From Candidatus Gastranaerophilales bacterium (lineage in GTDB: Bacteria > Cyanobacteriota > Vampirovibrionia > Gastranaerophilales > Gastranaerophilaceae): 64,000 nt of DNA. The DNA lies in contig CALVAP010000001.1 of the NCBI GenBank assembly GCA_944325625.1, forward strand, positions 73,649-137,648, written 5' to 3'. The notes under the pieces were generated by a model. The model had not been told where the DNA came from. It worked only from the letters and a program-made list of their open reading frames with translations, and ran no database searches. Positions 54,664 to 63,734 of this stretch are shown in pieces. Every line of letters starts with the position of its first letter. The first letter of the stretch is position 1. The translations under genes and the position numbers were made by a program.

Positions 54664-55242
54664 TTGTCCTTAAAAAATAATTTAAGTTTAATATTTATTT
54701 TTTGTCTTTTGTGTTCAGTTTCAAGTGCTACTGAGAGTAGCATTTATATCAATGATGCAAATAAGTTTTATCAAAATTATCTTGTGACAAAGAATAATGA
54801 GCTGTTGGATAAAGCTTATCTTAATTATTATAAAGCTTCTGAAATTACCCCCTCAGCCTCAAGTTATCTTGGAATGGGAATGGTTTTTATTGAGAAAAAG
54901 TTATATTCGCGTGCAAAGAAATATTTGTATAAGGCATACAGCTTGGATGAGAATGATGCTACAACAAATTATTATCTGGCAAAATATTCTTACCAGAATG
55001 AAGACTACCTAAAGGCTTTGGAGTTTTACAAAAAGGCATATGCAAACGGTTTGTCGGGTAATTATGATGTTAATTTAAAATTAGGGTCTATATATGAAAA
55101 AGTTGGGGATATTTCAAAGTCAAGAGTATTTTATCAATCCGCTCTCGCCCTAAACCCAAATTCACAAGAAGCCAAATCAAGACTCACAGAACTTGATAAC
55201 TTAGAGTTAGGAAAAAGCAAATACTTCCCTGTGTCCAAATAA
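54664..55242 (+). CDS. Exported TPR protein
   Basis: This 192-residue protein has a signal peptide (SLKNN, hydrophobic core to about 20, cut near V-S-S-A) and then about three TPR-like helix pairs (LLDKAYLNYYKASEITP, LYSRAKKYLYKAYSL, YLKALEFYKKAYANG). It is probably periplasmic. The frame opens at GTG 54637, but TTG 54664 gives a cleaner signal peptide and has GGAGAG 5 nt upstream. A role in complex assembly is inference. Confidence 0.72.
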   Translation: MSLKNNLSLIFIFCLLCSVSSATESSIYINDANKFYQNYLVTKNNELLDKAYLNYYKASEITPSASSYLGMGMVFIEKKLYSRAKKYLYKAYSLDENDATTNYYLAKYSYQNEDYLKALEFYKKAYANGLSGNYDVNLKLGSIYEKVGDISKSRVFYQSALALNPNSQEAKSRLTELDNLELGKSKYFPVSK

Positions 55243-56193
55243 TTAATTAGCTTTTGGGGTGTTTATTATTTTAACACTATAAAGCTCATAGTTGCTGGAT
55301 TTTCCTCCTACGAGAAATTGGAAGGTTCCAAGCATTGTGAATCGCATATGTGTTTTGGAAATCAGTTCATAGCAAGTTTTGAAAAGCGAAGTTGTGAGGG
55401 TGCTGTCATTGAAGTTTAATTGAATAACCTTTTTCAAAAAGTCTAATTTATCATTTAACTCTGTTTTGTTTGATATTGCGTCAAAAGATAAATCATGAGA
55501 CAGCGTTATATTCATATCACTATATTTTTTCGAAAGCTCATGGATTGCGGTTGTAATCATTTTTACGCATTCATGAGTTTTTTCTATATTTCCGATAACA
55601 AAAAAACTATCATTCTCATATTTAGCCTTGTGGGTTATGTAAGAACCTTTTATTGAATTAAATAATTCTGCCATAAGACTTATTTTCAGACCTCTAAGTT
55701 CATCTTCATCAACATTGTCGTCAAAAAGATAACTTTTTATTTGGTGGATACTAAAGTCAACCAATATTATAAACCTGTTATATTTTTTCATTTCAGCGAT
55801 ATATTCTCGTTCAATTTGCATTTGTGCACGAATATCGTCTTGTGCCTTTTCTCTTTGTAGTTTTATGTTAAAAAGTTCTTCTTTTGTTTCTACAAATTGT
55901 TTTGCGATATGTGCACCTACCGCAATTAGTATAAATATTATGCTTACAATTATCCCTGCCAAATCAACCTGTTCAATTGGAATGGTTTTTTGCGTATAAA
56001 AGATTTTAACAAAAGAAAATAATGGTTCAAAAAGCCACTTAAATGGTGTAATAAAGTCGGCTTGTGCCAGTTTTAAAAACCAATACAGTACGCATAAGAA
56101 AGCGTATATGAAGCCCGCGATTTGAATTAAGCTGAAAATGTTTTTCAGCATGGCAAACATCTCTTTACCCGATTTTTGTAGTATTTTTTTCAT
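55243..56193 (-). CDS. Membrane protein with nucleotide-cyclase-like domain
   Basis: This 316-residue protein has two membrane helices (about 22-44 and 79-98), a coiled-coil (about 100-140) and a cytoplasmic domain (about 140-310). The domain pattern fits a class III cyclase: F-I-I-L-V-D146-F, Y-E-N-D195-S-F-F-V, then I-T-L-S-H-D-L, and a C-terminal N-Y-E-L-Y-S-V-K. D146 and D195 sit where metal Asp residues lie in adenylate/guanylate cyclases, but other active-site residues are not clear. The homology is a guess from layout. It starts in the taATG overlap of panC. Confidence 0.6.
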   Translation of the reverse strand: MKKILQKSGKEMFAMLKNIFSLIQIAGFIYAFLCVLYWFLKLAQADFITPFKWLFEPLFSFVKIFYTQKTIPIEQVDLAGIIVSIIFILIAVGAHIAKQFVETKEELFNIKLQREKAQDDIRAQMQIEREYIAEMKKYNRFIILVDFSIHQIKSYLFDDNVDEDELRGLKISLMAELFNSIKGSYITHKAKYENDSFFVIGNIEKTHECVKMITTAIHELSKKYSDMNITLSHDLSFDAISNKTELNDKLDFLKKVIQLNFNDSTLTTSLFKTCYELISKTHMRFTMLGTFQFLVGGKSSNYELYSVKIINTPKAN

Positions 56194-57053
56194 TATTCCA
56201 AAACTATATTATCTATCAATCTGGTAGAACCTATGATAGCACATATTGCTATCAGAGTTCTCCCCTTGATTATATCAGTTTTTTCAAAATTTTCATAGTC
56301 TATAAAGTCGAGATATTCAAGTTGAGCCTCTTTAGCAAGCATAGATATAGCTGTGTCAAATAATGCTTTTGTGTTTTTTATTCCCTGTTTGTAATATTTT
56401 TCAATTGCAGATAACGACTTAAAAAGTGATGAAGCATATTCTTTTTCTTTTTCACTCAAATATTGATTTCTTGAACTTATTGCAAGTCCGCTGTCTTCGC
56501 GCACTATTGGGCAAGGGATTATTTTTATATTAAAGTTCAGGTCTTTTACCATTTTTTCTATAATATAGAGTTGTTGAGCATCTTTTTGTCCAAAAAACGC
56601 ATAATCTGGTTGAACAATATTAAAAAGTTTTGAAACAACTGTTGCAACTCCGTCAAAATGACCTGTTCTGGTTTTACCACAAAGCTTGTTTACCAAATCA
56701 TATGGCGGGCAGACCAATGTTATAAAATCTTTTGAATATCCTTTTCCATACATTTCTTCTGCACTAGGCGCAAAAATGATGTTTGCTCCGGCTTCTTTTG
56801 CAACTTCTATATCTTTTTCTAACGTTCTTGGGTATTTTGAAAAATCTTCATTAACACCGAATTGAGTTGGGTTTACAAAAACACTAACGATGCTTAAACT
56901 ACAAGTCTGGGCGGATTTTGTAATAAGGCTTGCATGTCCTTTGTGTAATGCTCCCATTGTTGGGATTAATCCGATTTGGGCGTTTTTGTTTTCATCTCTA
57001 TAATTTTTTATGTGAGTTCGCAACTCATTTATTGTATGAATAACTGTAATCAT
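56193..57053 (-). CDS. panC: Pantothenate synthetase
   Basis: This 286-residue enzyme condenses pantoate and beta-alanine with ATP. It has GLIPTMGALHKGHASLI (the HxGH nucleotide motif), VSVFVNPTQFG, FFGQKDAQQ and the S-S-R-N-x-x-L motif (ISSRNQYLSEKE). The start lies in the end of panB, behind AGGAAAAGG; the 29-nt overlap implies coupled translation. The stop overlaps the cyclase-like gene by 1 nt. Confidence 0.95.
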   Translation of the reverse strand: MITVIHTINELRTHIKNYRDENKNAQIGLIPTMGALHKGHASLITKSAQTCSLSIVSVFVNPTQFGVNEDFSKYPRTLEKDIEVAKEAGANIIFAPSAEEMYGKGYSKDFITLVCPPYDLVNKLCGKTRTGHFDGVATVVSKLFNIVQPDYAFFGQKDAQQLYIIEKMVKDLNFNIKIIPCPIVREDSGLAISSRNQYLSEKEKEYASSLFKSLSAIEKYYKQGIKNTKALFDTAISMLAKEAQLEYLDFIDYENFEKTDIIKGRTLIAICAIIGSTRLIDNIVLE

Positions 57054-57882
57054 TTAGCTTTTCCTTTTCCTCACTATCAAGCTTAAAAACTTCTTTATCA
57101 TTGGGAAAAGAACAATCTTCAACATCTTTAATAAAGCTTTTTATTGCTTCAGTCATTATGGAACTAAGGTCTGTGTATTTTCTAACAAATTTTGGTGTAA
57201 AGTTGGGGTATTTGCCTAAAATATCATCTAATACCAATATTTGTCCGGATGTTTTTGCCCCTGCGCCTATTCCTATTGTTGGAATAGAGATATTTTTTGT
57301 TATAAATTCTGCGGTTTCATCCGGAACCATTTCTAGAACAAGCATAAAAGCTCCGGCTTCTTCAAGTTTTTGAGCTTGCTGGAGCATTGTAACAGTTTTA
57401 TCAATATTTTTACCCTGTATTTTGTATCCCCCAAGGGTATTCATAAACTGCGGAGTAAATCCCAAATGAGCTACTACCGGAATTCCAATATTTGTAAGAT
57501 GCTTTACTACGGAAAGAATATATTCGTTTCCACCCTCTATTTTAACAGCATTAGCCCCGGCTTTAATTAATTTTCCAGCATTCTTTGCTGCTTTTTCTAC
57601 ACTGGTGTGATAACTCATAAATGGCATATCAGCTACTATTAAAGCTCTTTGGGCTCCTTTTGCAACGGCTTTTGTAAAAATTTTCATTTCCTCTATGCCT
57701 ACTTTATGTGTTGTTTCATAGCCTAAAGCAACCATAGCCAGGGAATCACCAACAAGAATGCCGTCTATTCCGGCTTCATCCAGTATTTTTGCGCTCGAGT
57801 AATCATAGCAGGTGAGCATTGTTATTTTTTTACCCGAATTGTAATATCTTCTTATCGTTTCGGTTGTTGTAACTTTTGCCAT
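57025..57882 (-). CDS. panB: Ketopantoate hydroxymethyltransferase
   Basis: This 285-residue enzyme adds a hydroxymethyl group from 5,10-methylene-THF to alpha-ketoisovalerate. It has M-L-T-C-Y-D-Y-S-S-A, ILVGDSLAMVALGYETT, V-A-D-M-P-F-M-S-Y, NAVKIEGG and GIGAGAKTSGQ. It precedes panC in the standard order. The C-terminal 30 residues (rich in D/E/K, ending YSYSYNK) extend past the usual fold and overlap panC. Confidence 0.95.
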   Translation of the reverse strand: MAKVTTTETIRRYYNSGKKITMLTCYDYSSAKILDEAGIDGILVGDSLAMVALGYETTHKVGIEEMKIFTKAVAKGAQRALIVADMPFMSYHTSVEKAAKNAGKLIKAGANAVKIEGGNEYILSVVKHLTNIGIPVVAHLGFTPQFMNTLGGYKIQGKNIDKTVTMLQQAQKLEEAGAFMLVLEMVPDETAEFITKNISIPTIGIGAGAKTSGQILVLDDILGKYPNFTPKFVRKYTDLSSIMTEAIKSFIKDVEDCSFPNDKEVFKLDSEEKEKLNDYSYSYNK

Positions 57883-57886
57883 AGAA

Positions 57887-59227
57887 CTACCCTTTATGTT
57901 TATCAGTTTTTCGTTTTGAGTTTTTGTTATTTTTTCTGTACCAGTAATATATTGCTCTGGAAAGTCTGTTTGAACTATGTCTTACAAAACCTTCTTTGCT
58001 ATCTTCAATTAATTTCCTTGAAACAATTTCTACTCCCATAGCCTTTAACTTGTCTTCATCAATTTTTACGGGGAAAGAGTTCGCCGCAAGGTATTTTTCT
58101 GCGAGTTTTTCCGGCAAAGAATCATTAACGAGAATTGCCTCAACTATTTTACTAGAACCTGCATGTTCAATTATAGCATTTAAGTGCTCAGAGGCTGTGT
58201 AATTATCCGTTTCACCGGGCTGGGTCATTATGTTACATACATATATTTTTTTTGCGGTTGAGAGTGAAACTTCCTTTGCAATTTCTTTAATTAGCAAATT
58301 GGGAATGACGCTGGTATAAAGGCTTCCTGGACCTAAAATTATTAAATCGGCATTTCGGATTGCTGTTATTACTTCGTCTAAGGGTTTACAGTTTTCAGGG
58401 ATTGTAAAGAGTCTTTTAACTTTTCCCGGAGTTTCAGGAATATTGGATTCCCCATTTACAATCGTCCCATCTTCAAGCTCAGCTGCAAGTCGCATATCAT
58501 CTAAAGTAGAAGGTAATACGCGACCTCTAATAGAGAGAACCTTAGAAGACTCCTTAACCGCATTAACCATATCACCAGTTATAGAACAAAGTGCAGTAAG
58601 AAATAAATTCCCAAAGCTGTGGCCTTCCAATCCCTCTCCTGTTTTAAATCGATATTGGAATAATTTTGTGACCAAGTCTGCATCATCAGCAAGGGCTGCA
58701 ATACAGTTTCTAATGTCACCCGGAGGCAATACTCCCATTTCTTCTCTTAATCTTCCTGATGAGCCACCGTCATCACCTACGGTTACTATCGCTGTTATAT
58801 TATTTGTTATGTGCTTTATTCCTCTTAACAAAGTAGAAAGCCCTGTTCCCCCGCCTATTGCAACAATTTTAGGCCCGTAATTTAGCTTTCTTCTGCGATA
58901 TAGGATGTCAATAAGTGCATTTTTATCTCTGCTTTCGTGCACATCTAATATTGAGTAGTTTGCATTTTTCCAACCAATAAAAAACACTAAAGCCCCAATA
59001 ATTACAAATATCCAAGCGAACAATTCTGAAGGAACAACGCTGGCTAGGGATTTAATCCATTCCATTATTGAAAGCACCGGTCTTAGGTCTAGCAATATAA
59101 GAACTCCTAATCCGGCGAGAGTTACACCTCCAAAAATCGCAAGCAACCACCTTTTTACCTGCATTCCGGGAATAAGCCAAGTTGCATCTTTTGGGATTTT
59201 TACATTTTTATTGAATATTTTAAACAT
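57887..59227 (-). CDS. yvcK: Gluconeogenesis factor YvcK family, membrane-anchored
   Basis: This 446-residue protein has two N-terminal membrane helices (about 28-46 and 70-86) followed by the CofD/YvcK domain (about 118-435): V-A-I-G-G-G-T-G-L-S-T-L-L, TVGDDGGSSGRLR, PPGDIRNCI and GPGSLYTSV. YvcK proteins bind UDP-GlcNAc and control carbon flow and cell-wall synthesis. The added membrane anchor is typical of cyanobacterial-type members. GGAG precedes the ATG. Confidence 0.9.
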   Translation of the reverse strand: MFKIFNKNVKIPKDATWLIPGMQVKRWLLAIFGGVTLAGLGVLILLDLRPVLSIMEWIKSLASVVPSELFAWIFVIIGALVFFIGWKNANYSILDVHESRDKNALIDILYRRRKLNYGPKIVAIGGGTGLSTLLRGIKHITNNITAIVTVGDDGGSSGRLREEMGVLPPGDIRNCIAALADDADLVTKLFQYRFKTGEGLEGHSFGNLFLTALCSITGDMVNAVKESSKVLSIRGRVLPSTLDDMRLAAELEDGTIVNGESNIPETPGKVKRLFTIPENCKPLDEVITAIRNADLIILGPGSLYTSVIPNLLIKEIAKEVSLSTAKKIYVCNIMTQPGETDNYTASEHLNAIIEHAGSSKIVEAILVNDSLPEKLAEKYLAANSFPVKIDEDKLKAMGVEIVSRKLIEDSKEGFVRHSSNRLSRAIYYWYRKNNKNSKRKTDKHKG

Positions 59228-59245
59228 ACTAACTCCGGATTTTAT

Positions 59246-60025
59246 TTACACCCAACCAGATACTACAGCTTTCTTGTAGTTTACTGGGACTGGGGTTATT
59301 ATTTCGTTTGCTTTTTTGATGATTTCTAAAATATTTTTGGATGTAGTAGAAAAATGGATTGTATCAAATTTTACTTCACTTAAGCTGCCTTCATTATTCC
59401 TTATTGAAGAGTGCCTTAACAAGTTATTCAGACGATTAAAAGCAAAATCTACATTACCCACACTTGAAGATGAGTAATCAATTGATGCGTCTTCATTGTA
59501 TATTCGATTAAGCTGTATTTCATGAGCTACGCGAATTTCTGCTTCTTGAGATACTTGATCTAAAATCTCACCGGTAGCACCATAGTATATGAGCCATTTA
59601 TCAAATTTCTTTATGGCTTTTGCTATAGCCAGTGAAAACTCAAAATCAGTTGCGGCTCTTTTATACATAGCCCCATGCGGACGAACATATTCCAATTCTA
59701 ATCCATATGATTTGACAAGGGCATTTAGTGCACCAATTTGATATATTACAATAGCTTCGATTTCATCAGGTTTCAAATCCATATTTTTCAGACCGAAACC
59801 TTGAATATCGTCAAAACCAATGTGAGCACCTATAGCAACGTTATATTCTTTTGCTTTTAACAATGCTTCTCTCATTGTAAGCGGGTCTCCGGCATGAAAT
59901 CCGCAAGATATATTTACAGAGGATACGTAGGGTAAAAGTTCGTATTCCTCTCCATTCTTGTATATCCCATAACTTTGTGCCAAATCACAGTTAAAATCTA
60001 CATTTCTAGCGTCTGTTTTTACCAT
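59246..60025 (-). CDS. pxpA: 5-oxoprolinase subunit A (LamB/YcsF family)
   Basis: This 259-residue protein has FNCDLAQSYG, VNISCGFHAGDP, N-V-A-I-G-A-H-I-G-F-D-D, VRPHGAMY and V-P-V-N family motifs. PxpA works with PxpB and PxpC to hydrolyse 5-oxoproline with ATP; neither B nor C is in the window. The start of the family (usually M-x-x-I-D-L-N-C-D) is near residue 8 here. It is followed by yvcK. Confidence 0.88.
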   Translation of the reverse strand: MVKTDARNVDFNCDLAQSYGIYKNGEEYELLPYVSSVNISCGFHAGDPLTMREALLKAKEYNVAIGAHIGFDDIQGFGLKNMDLKPDEIEAIVIYQIGALNALVKSYGLELEYVRPHGAMYKRAATDFEFSLAIAKAIKKFDKWLIYYGATGEILDQVSQEAEIRVAHEIQLNRIYNEDASIDYSSSSVGNVDFAFNRLNNLLRHSSIRNNEGSLSEVKFDTIHFSTTSKNILEIIKKANEIITPVPVNYKKAVVSGWV

Positions 60026-60227
60026 TATTTCACCATCTTCTTATCCTTTTCTATTATATCCCATAAATAAATATAGTCTACAATCTTATGTAAGTATGTT
60101 ATTTTTTGCCTTTCTTGTAACGTTTTCTTAATAATAGTGTGAATTTTTTTATAAATTATGCACTTTTCTTCCTGTTTGGGTTTACATATATATGTAATTT
60201 GTGTTTATTCATATTCAAGGAGATAAA

Positions 60228-60533
60228 ATGGATATACAGTGTCCTGCGGCTAAACTTGTCAATGCTATTGGCGATGGTATTAATCTAAATAAGATTAATG
60301 ATGGTAAAAAACTATTAGGTAAAACCAAAATGGCTCCACCCTTAAGTGAAGATTTAGTTTGTCTTTCAAGCAAAAGCCAGAGTGAAAAAAAGATTAGTAC
60401 CTTTTTTGATAAAGCCTCTATGACGAAAGAAGAATTTGAAGCTCTAATTAAGGAAACTGAGCAAAAACTTCAAGAGGCAAATGAAAGGAATAGAAAACTG
60501 GTCAGTGCTTATTTGGGATATTATCATCCATAG
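60228..60533 (+). CDS. Small soluble protein of unknown function
   Basis: This 101-residue protein is not recognised. It starts MDIQCPAAKLVN, with a Lys/Leu-rich middle and a helical end (EEFEALIKETEQKLQEANERNRK) that may form a coiled coil. ATG 60228 has AAGGAG 5 nt upstream and is preferred to the GTG at 60201. The 60026-60227 gap is A/T-rich; I see no other clear signal in it. Confidence 0.6.
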   Translation: MDIQCPAAKLVNAIGDGINLNKINDGKKLLGKTKMAPPLSEDLVCLSSKSQSEKKISTFFDKASMTKEEFEALIKETEQKLQEANERNRKLVSAYLGYYHP

Positions 60534-60553
60534 GGCGATATATTGGGCAAATA

Positions 60554-61657
60554 TTAGATTAAGAAGTGACCATTTTCATATATCAGTTTTTCATCGGCAT
60601 ATATTTTGCCGCCATTTTTCATGTTTTTAATTAAATCCCAATGGAGCCCTGATACATTTTTTCCGCCTGTTTCGGGATATGAAGCACCCAGTGCCATATG
60701 AATTGAACCGCCGATTTTTTCATCAAATAATATGTTGCCTGTTATCTCTTGGATTCTGTCATTTGTACCAATTGCTATCTCGCCTACAAACTTTGCACCT
60801 TCATCCTGATTTATCATCGCACTAAAGAAATCTTCACCTTGTTCAACTTTATAGTCGACAACTTTTCCGTCTTTTAGTGTTAAAAGAATTTTGTTAACTT
60901 CGTTTCCTCGGTATATTGCGGGGAAATCAAAGTAAATTTGACCGTTTGCACTGTTTTCTACCGGAGATGTAAAAATTTCGCCGTCAGGGAAATTATTTAT
61001 TCCACAGCAGTTAATCCATTTGCGACCTTCGGTTGAGAATGTTATATCTGTTTTTTCTCCGATAAATCGTATTTTTGTTGTTGTATTAAGGTAGTCTGTT
61101 TTGCTTTGTTGCTCATGTTCTATTTCTTTCCATTTTGCAACCGGATCATCATAATCGAGGTAACAAGAATTTATTATGAACTGAGTATAATCCTCAAGCG
61201 ACATTTTAGCTTCTTGTGCGAGTGCTTGTGTCGGAAAATCAGCTATAACCCAGTTTGCTTCGCCTTTTGCAGAACGGTTCATAAGTTTTTCTGATAGAAC
61301 ATGGGTTGCTTTTGAACGTAGTGCTTGTTTTTCGGGTGCAATACGCGCAAGCTGTTTTACGTTTGTCGGGGCTGAAATTGATATAAAGTTTTTTGCCTTT
61401 TCATATTCCATTTTGGATATATCATCAACATATTCAAGCTGTTGAGGCGTAGCATTTTTAAAAAAAGTCTCAGTTATACCCTCTACCCCACAACGCAATA
61501 TCGGATTTGCACCACGGTTCAACACTGCTTTATATATTTCTTTTATGAGTGGAGTGGATTGAGGCGTGTCTGTTTTAATTATTGTGAGTTCGCCTTCTTG
61601 TACATTTGTTGAGTATTCAACCAAAACTTTTGCGTATTTTTCCCAAATATTTGTCAT
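60554..61657 (-). CDS. M29 family aminopeptidase
   Basis: This 367-residue protein matches the AmpS/AmpT (M29, thermophilic metalloprotease) family. It has GGEANWVIADFPT-type, FPDGEIFTSPVENSANG (catalytic Glu residues), GNEVNKI and H-M-A-L-G-A-S-Y-P-E-T-G-G-K-N-V-S-G-L-H-W-D, the latter with the metal-binding His residues. It acts as a cytoplasmic aminopeptidase with two metals. It overlaps lpxA by 1 nt (taATG), which puts a peptidase in the lipid A transcript. Confidence 0.92.
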   Translation of the reverse strand: MTNIWEKYAKVLVEYSTNVQEGELTIIKTDTPQSTPLIKEIYKAVLNRGANPILRCGVEGITETFFKNATPQQLEYVDDISKMEYEKAKNFISISAPTNVKQLARIAPEKQALRSKATHVLSEKLMNRSAKGEANWVIADFPTQALAQEAKMSLEDYTQFIINSCYLDYDDPVAKWKEIEHEQQSKTDYLNTTTKIRFIGEKTDITFSTEGRKWINCCGINNFPDGEIFTSPVENSANGQIYFDFPAIYRGNEVNKILLTLKDGKVVDYKVEQGEDFFSAMINQDEGAKFVGEIAIGTNDRIQEITGNILFDEKIGGSIHMALGASYPETGGKNVSGLHWDLIKNMKNGGKIYADEKLIYENGHFLI

Positions 61658-62460
61658 TATTCCTCCGCAAGAATTGTATTTCTTCCGTTTGAACGAAGCA
61701 TTACTCCTCGTTTTGAAGTTTTTATAAATTCAACAAGATTTTTTATATATTTGTCTTGAGGCAGTGTTGTTTCAATCACTTCCAGTGCACGGGTTGTGGT
61801 GTATTCACCGCTATCAAGAATTTTGAATGCACGTTTGAGGTTTGCTCTTTCTTCGATGCTGAAACCTCGTCTTTTAAGACCGATGGCATTTATACCATGG
61901 ACCATTGGTGGTCTGCCATCGCATTTGCAATATGGTGGAATATCTTGTCTTGATGCTGAAAATCCACTTATAATGCACATTTCACCAATTCTAACGTTTT
62001 GGTGAAATACGCTCATCCCGCCTATAAACGCACCTTTACCAACTCGACAATGACCGCCTAATGTAGCAAGGTTTGCCATTATTACTTCGTCTTCTAATAC
62101 ACAATTGTGCGCAACATGTGATGATGTCATTAGCATGCAACGATTACCTACTTTTGTGCAATCTCCATCACCAACAGCGCCCCTGTTAACTGTAGCATAT
62201 TCTTTTATTATACAGTTTTCCCCTATGTATGCTTTTGTCGGTTCATTTTTATATCCTAAATCTTGAGGCGCGGTTCCGATTGATGCAAATGGAGAAATAA
62301 CCGTACCTGAGCCTATTTCACAGTGTTCAAGATATGCGTTTGGCATTATGGTTACGTTGTTTCCCAGTTTTACGTTTTCTCCAATAATTACGTTCGCACC
62401 TATATTACAACCCTCACCTATTATTGCATCAGGCGCAATTATTGCCGTATTATGTATCAT
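61657..62460 (-). CDS. lpxA: UDP-GlcNAc acyltransferase
   Basis: This 267-residue left-handed beta-helix enzyme has hexapeptide repeats over about residues 1-180 (e.g. IIGEGCNIGANVIIGENV) and the catalytic-type S-S-H115-V-A-H118-N segment, H118 corresponding to H125 of E. coli. It transfers an acyl chain from ACP to UDP-GlcNAc to start lipid A. GAGGAG precedes the ATG. lpxB is not next to it here. Confidence 0.95.
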   Translation of the reverse strand: MIHNTAIIAPDAIIGEGCNIGANVIIGENVKLGNNVTIMPNAYLEHCEIGSGTVISPFASIGTAPQDLGYKNEPTKAYIGENCIIKEYATVNRGAVGDGDCTKVGNRCMLMTSSHVAHNCVLEDEVIMANLATLGGHCRVGKGAFIGGMSVFHQNVRIGEMCIISGFSASRQDIPPYCKCDGRPPMVHGINAIGLKRRGFSIEERANLKRAFKILDSGEYTTTRALEVIETTLPQDKYIKNLVEFIKTSKRGVMLRSNGRNTILAEE

Positions 62461-62475
62461 TTTTCTCCTCTTTCT

Positions 62476-62913
62476 TTAAATAATTGAGAATGTCAATTCA
62501 GCAGATACTGTTAGTTTTCCGTCTACAAATCCTTTAACTTCTGCTTTAACTATCGGACCTTTTCTTTTAAGGATACGACTTTCCATATCCAGTCGGTCTC
62601 CCGGACGGACTACATTTTTAAATCTGGCTCCGTCTATCCCTGCAAATAACGCTAATTTACCTTGGTATTCAGGCATTGTCATTAGTATTCCGGCACTGAG
62701 TTGAGCCATTGCTTCGATTTGTAAAACCCCAGGCATAATAGGATTTTCCGGAAAATGACCACAGAAAAACTCCTCATTCATCGTTACATTTTTGTATCCT
62801 TTGCAGTATTCACCTTCTACGCACTCGGTAATTCTATCCACTAAAAGAAACGGATACCTGTGCGGAATCATTTTCATTATTTCCATTATGTTGTAAGTTT
62901 TGGTTTCGCTCAT
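62476..62913 (-). CDS. fabZ: 3-hydroxyacyl-ACP dehydratase
   Basis: This 145-residue hot-dog fold enzyme has the catalytic His H53 in G-H-F-P-E-N-P-I-M-P-G-V and E67 in Q-I-E67-A-M-A-Q. It dehydrates 3-hydroxyacyl-ACP in fatty-acid elongation. It lies between lpxC and lpxA, the order seen in cyanobacteria and many other diderms. GGAGGAG gives a strong ribosome site. Confidence 0.95.
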   Translation of the reverse strand: MSETKTYNIMEIMKMIPHRYPFLLVDRITECVEGEYCKGYKNVTMNEEFFCGHFPENPIMPGVLQIEAMAQLSAGILMTMPEYQGKLALFAGIDGARFKNVVRPGDRLDMESRILKRKGPIVKAEVKGFVDGKLTVSAELTFSII

Positions 62914-63717
62914 TTATATCTCCTCCACTAATTTTGATTGAATTTGTTTCGCAAAATTCACATGTACTGCATGTCCTGCTTCTTTTGCTATTATTTCCGC
63001 TTTGAGTTCCAATGGGTTAACACCTGTTAGATAAAAATCGCCAAGCAAATCCAGTATCTTATGTTTTGCAGGTTCCATATCACTCTTTAGCGTTGTGGTA
63101 AATCCGTCTTCGGTCATTCCAACTGTGTTTTCTATGCTTACTCCTCTTGCATATCCTGCTTGTTGGAGCATTTCTAAGTCTTTTAGGTAACCAAATGTCC
63201 TTGCTTCAATAATATCTTGAAAATCGTCATTAACACTTACCCAGCGATGATTTAATTGTGGGTGGTTAAAATTGACGGAATACGTAATATTTAACTTATT
63301 TGAAGGTAATACTATAAGGTGTGTTTTTCCGTTAATATAATATTGAGGCTCGTTTATGGTATATGATTTGCTTTTTGTTTCTGTTATTCCCGCCTCTTGA
63401 AATATCTCTATCCATTGTTTTGATGCGCCGTCTAATATTGGCATTTCAAAATGACTTAAATATACGTCCAAACTATCTATTTTGCATAAAGCACATGCTG
63501 CCATAAAGTGTTCTATAAGCATTACTTGTGCACTTTGATTTCCTATAACTGTACAATGTTCTGTAGAAACTACATTTTCAACTTTGGCTTCTACTATTTG
63601 ACCATTAATATGAAACCTTATTCCCTGTTGTTCAGATGGAACAAGTTTGACTTCACACTCTTGGCCTGTCATTAGTGCAACAGACTTGGCTGTTGTTTCT
63701 TGTTTTAATGTTGTCAT
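62914..63717 (-). CDS. lpxC: UDP-3-O-acyl-N-acetylglucosamine deacetylase
   Basis: This 267-residue zinc deacetylase has the E-H-F-M-A-A-C region (zinc His), the F-E-M-P-I-L-D-G-A-S segment, H-K-I-L-D-L-L-G-D with zinc His/Asp, and G-H-A-V-H-V-N near the end. It takes the committed step of lipid A synthesis. It is shorter than E. coli LpxC (305) but within the range of cyanobacterial forms. Its stop abuts fabZ with no gap. Confidence 0.93.
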   Translation of the reverse strand: MTTLKQETTAKSVALMTGQECEVKLVPSEQQGIRFHINGQIVEAKVENVVSTEHCTVIGNQSAQVMLIEHFMAACALCKIDSLDVYLSHFEMPILDGASKQWIEIFQEAGITETKSKSYTINEPQYYINGKTHLIVLPSNKLNITYSVNFNHPQLNHRWVSVNDDFQDIIEARTFGYLKDLEMLQQAGYARGVSIENTVGMTEDGFTTTLKSDMEPAKHKILDLLGDFYLTGVNPLELKAEIIAKEAGHAVHVNFAKQIQSKLVEEI

Positions 63718-63734
63718 TTCTTTTCTTCCGTTGT

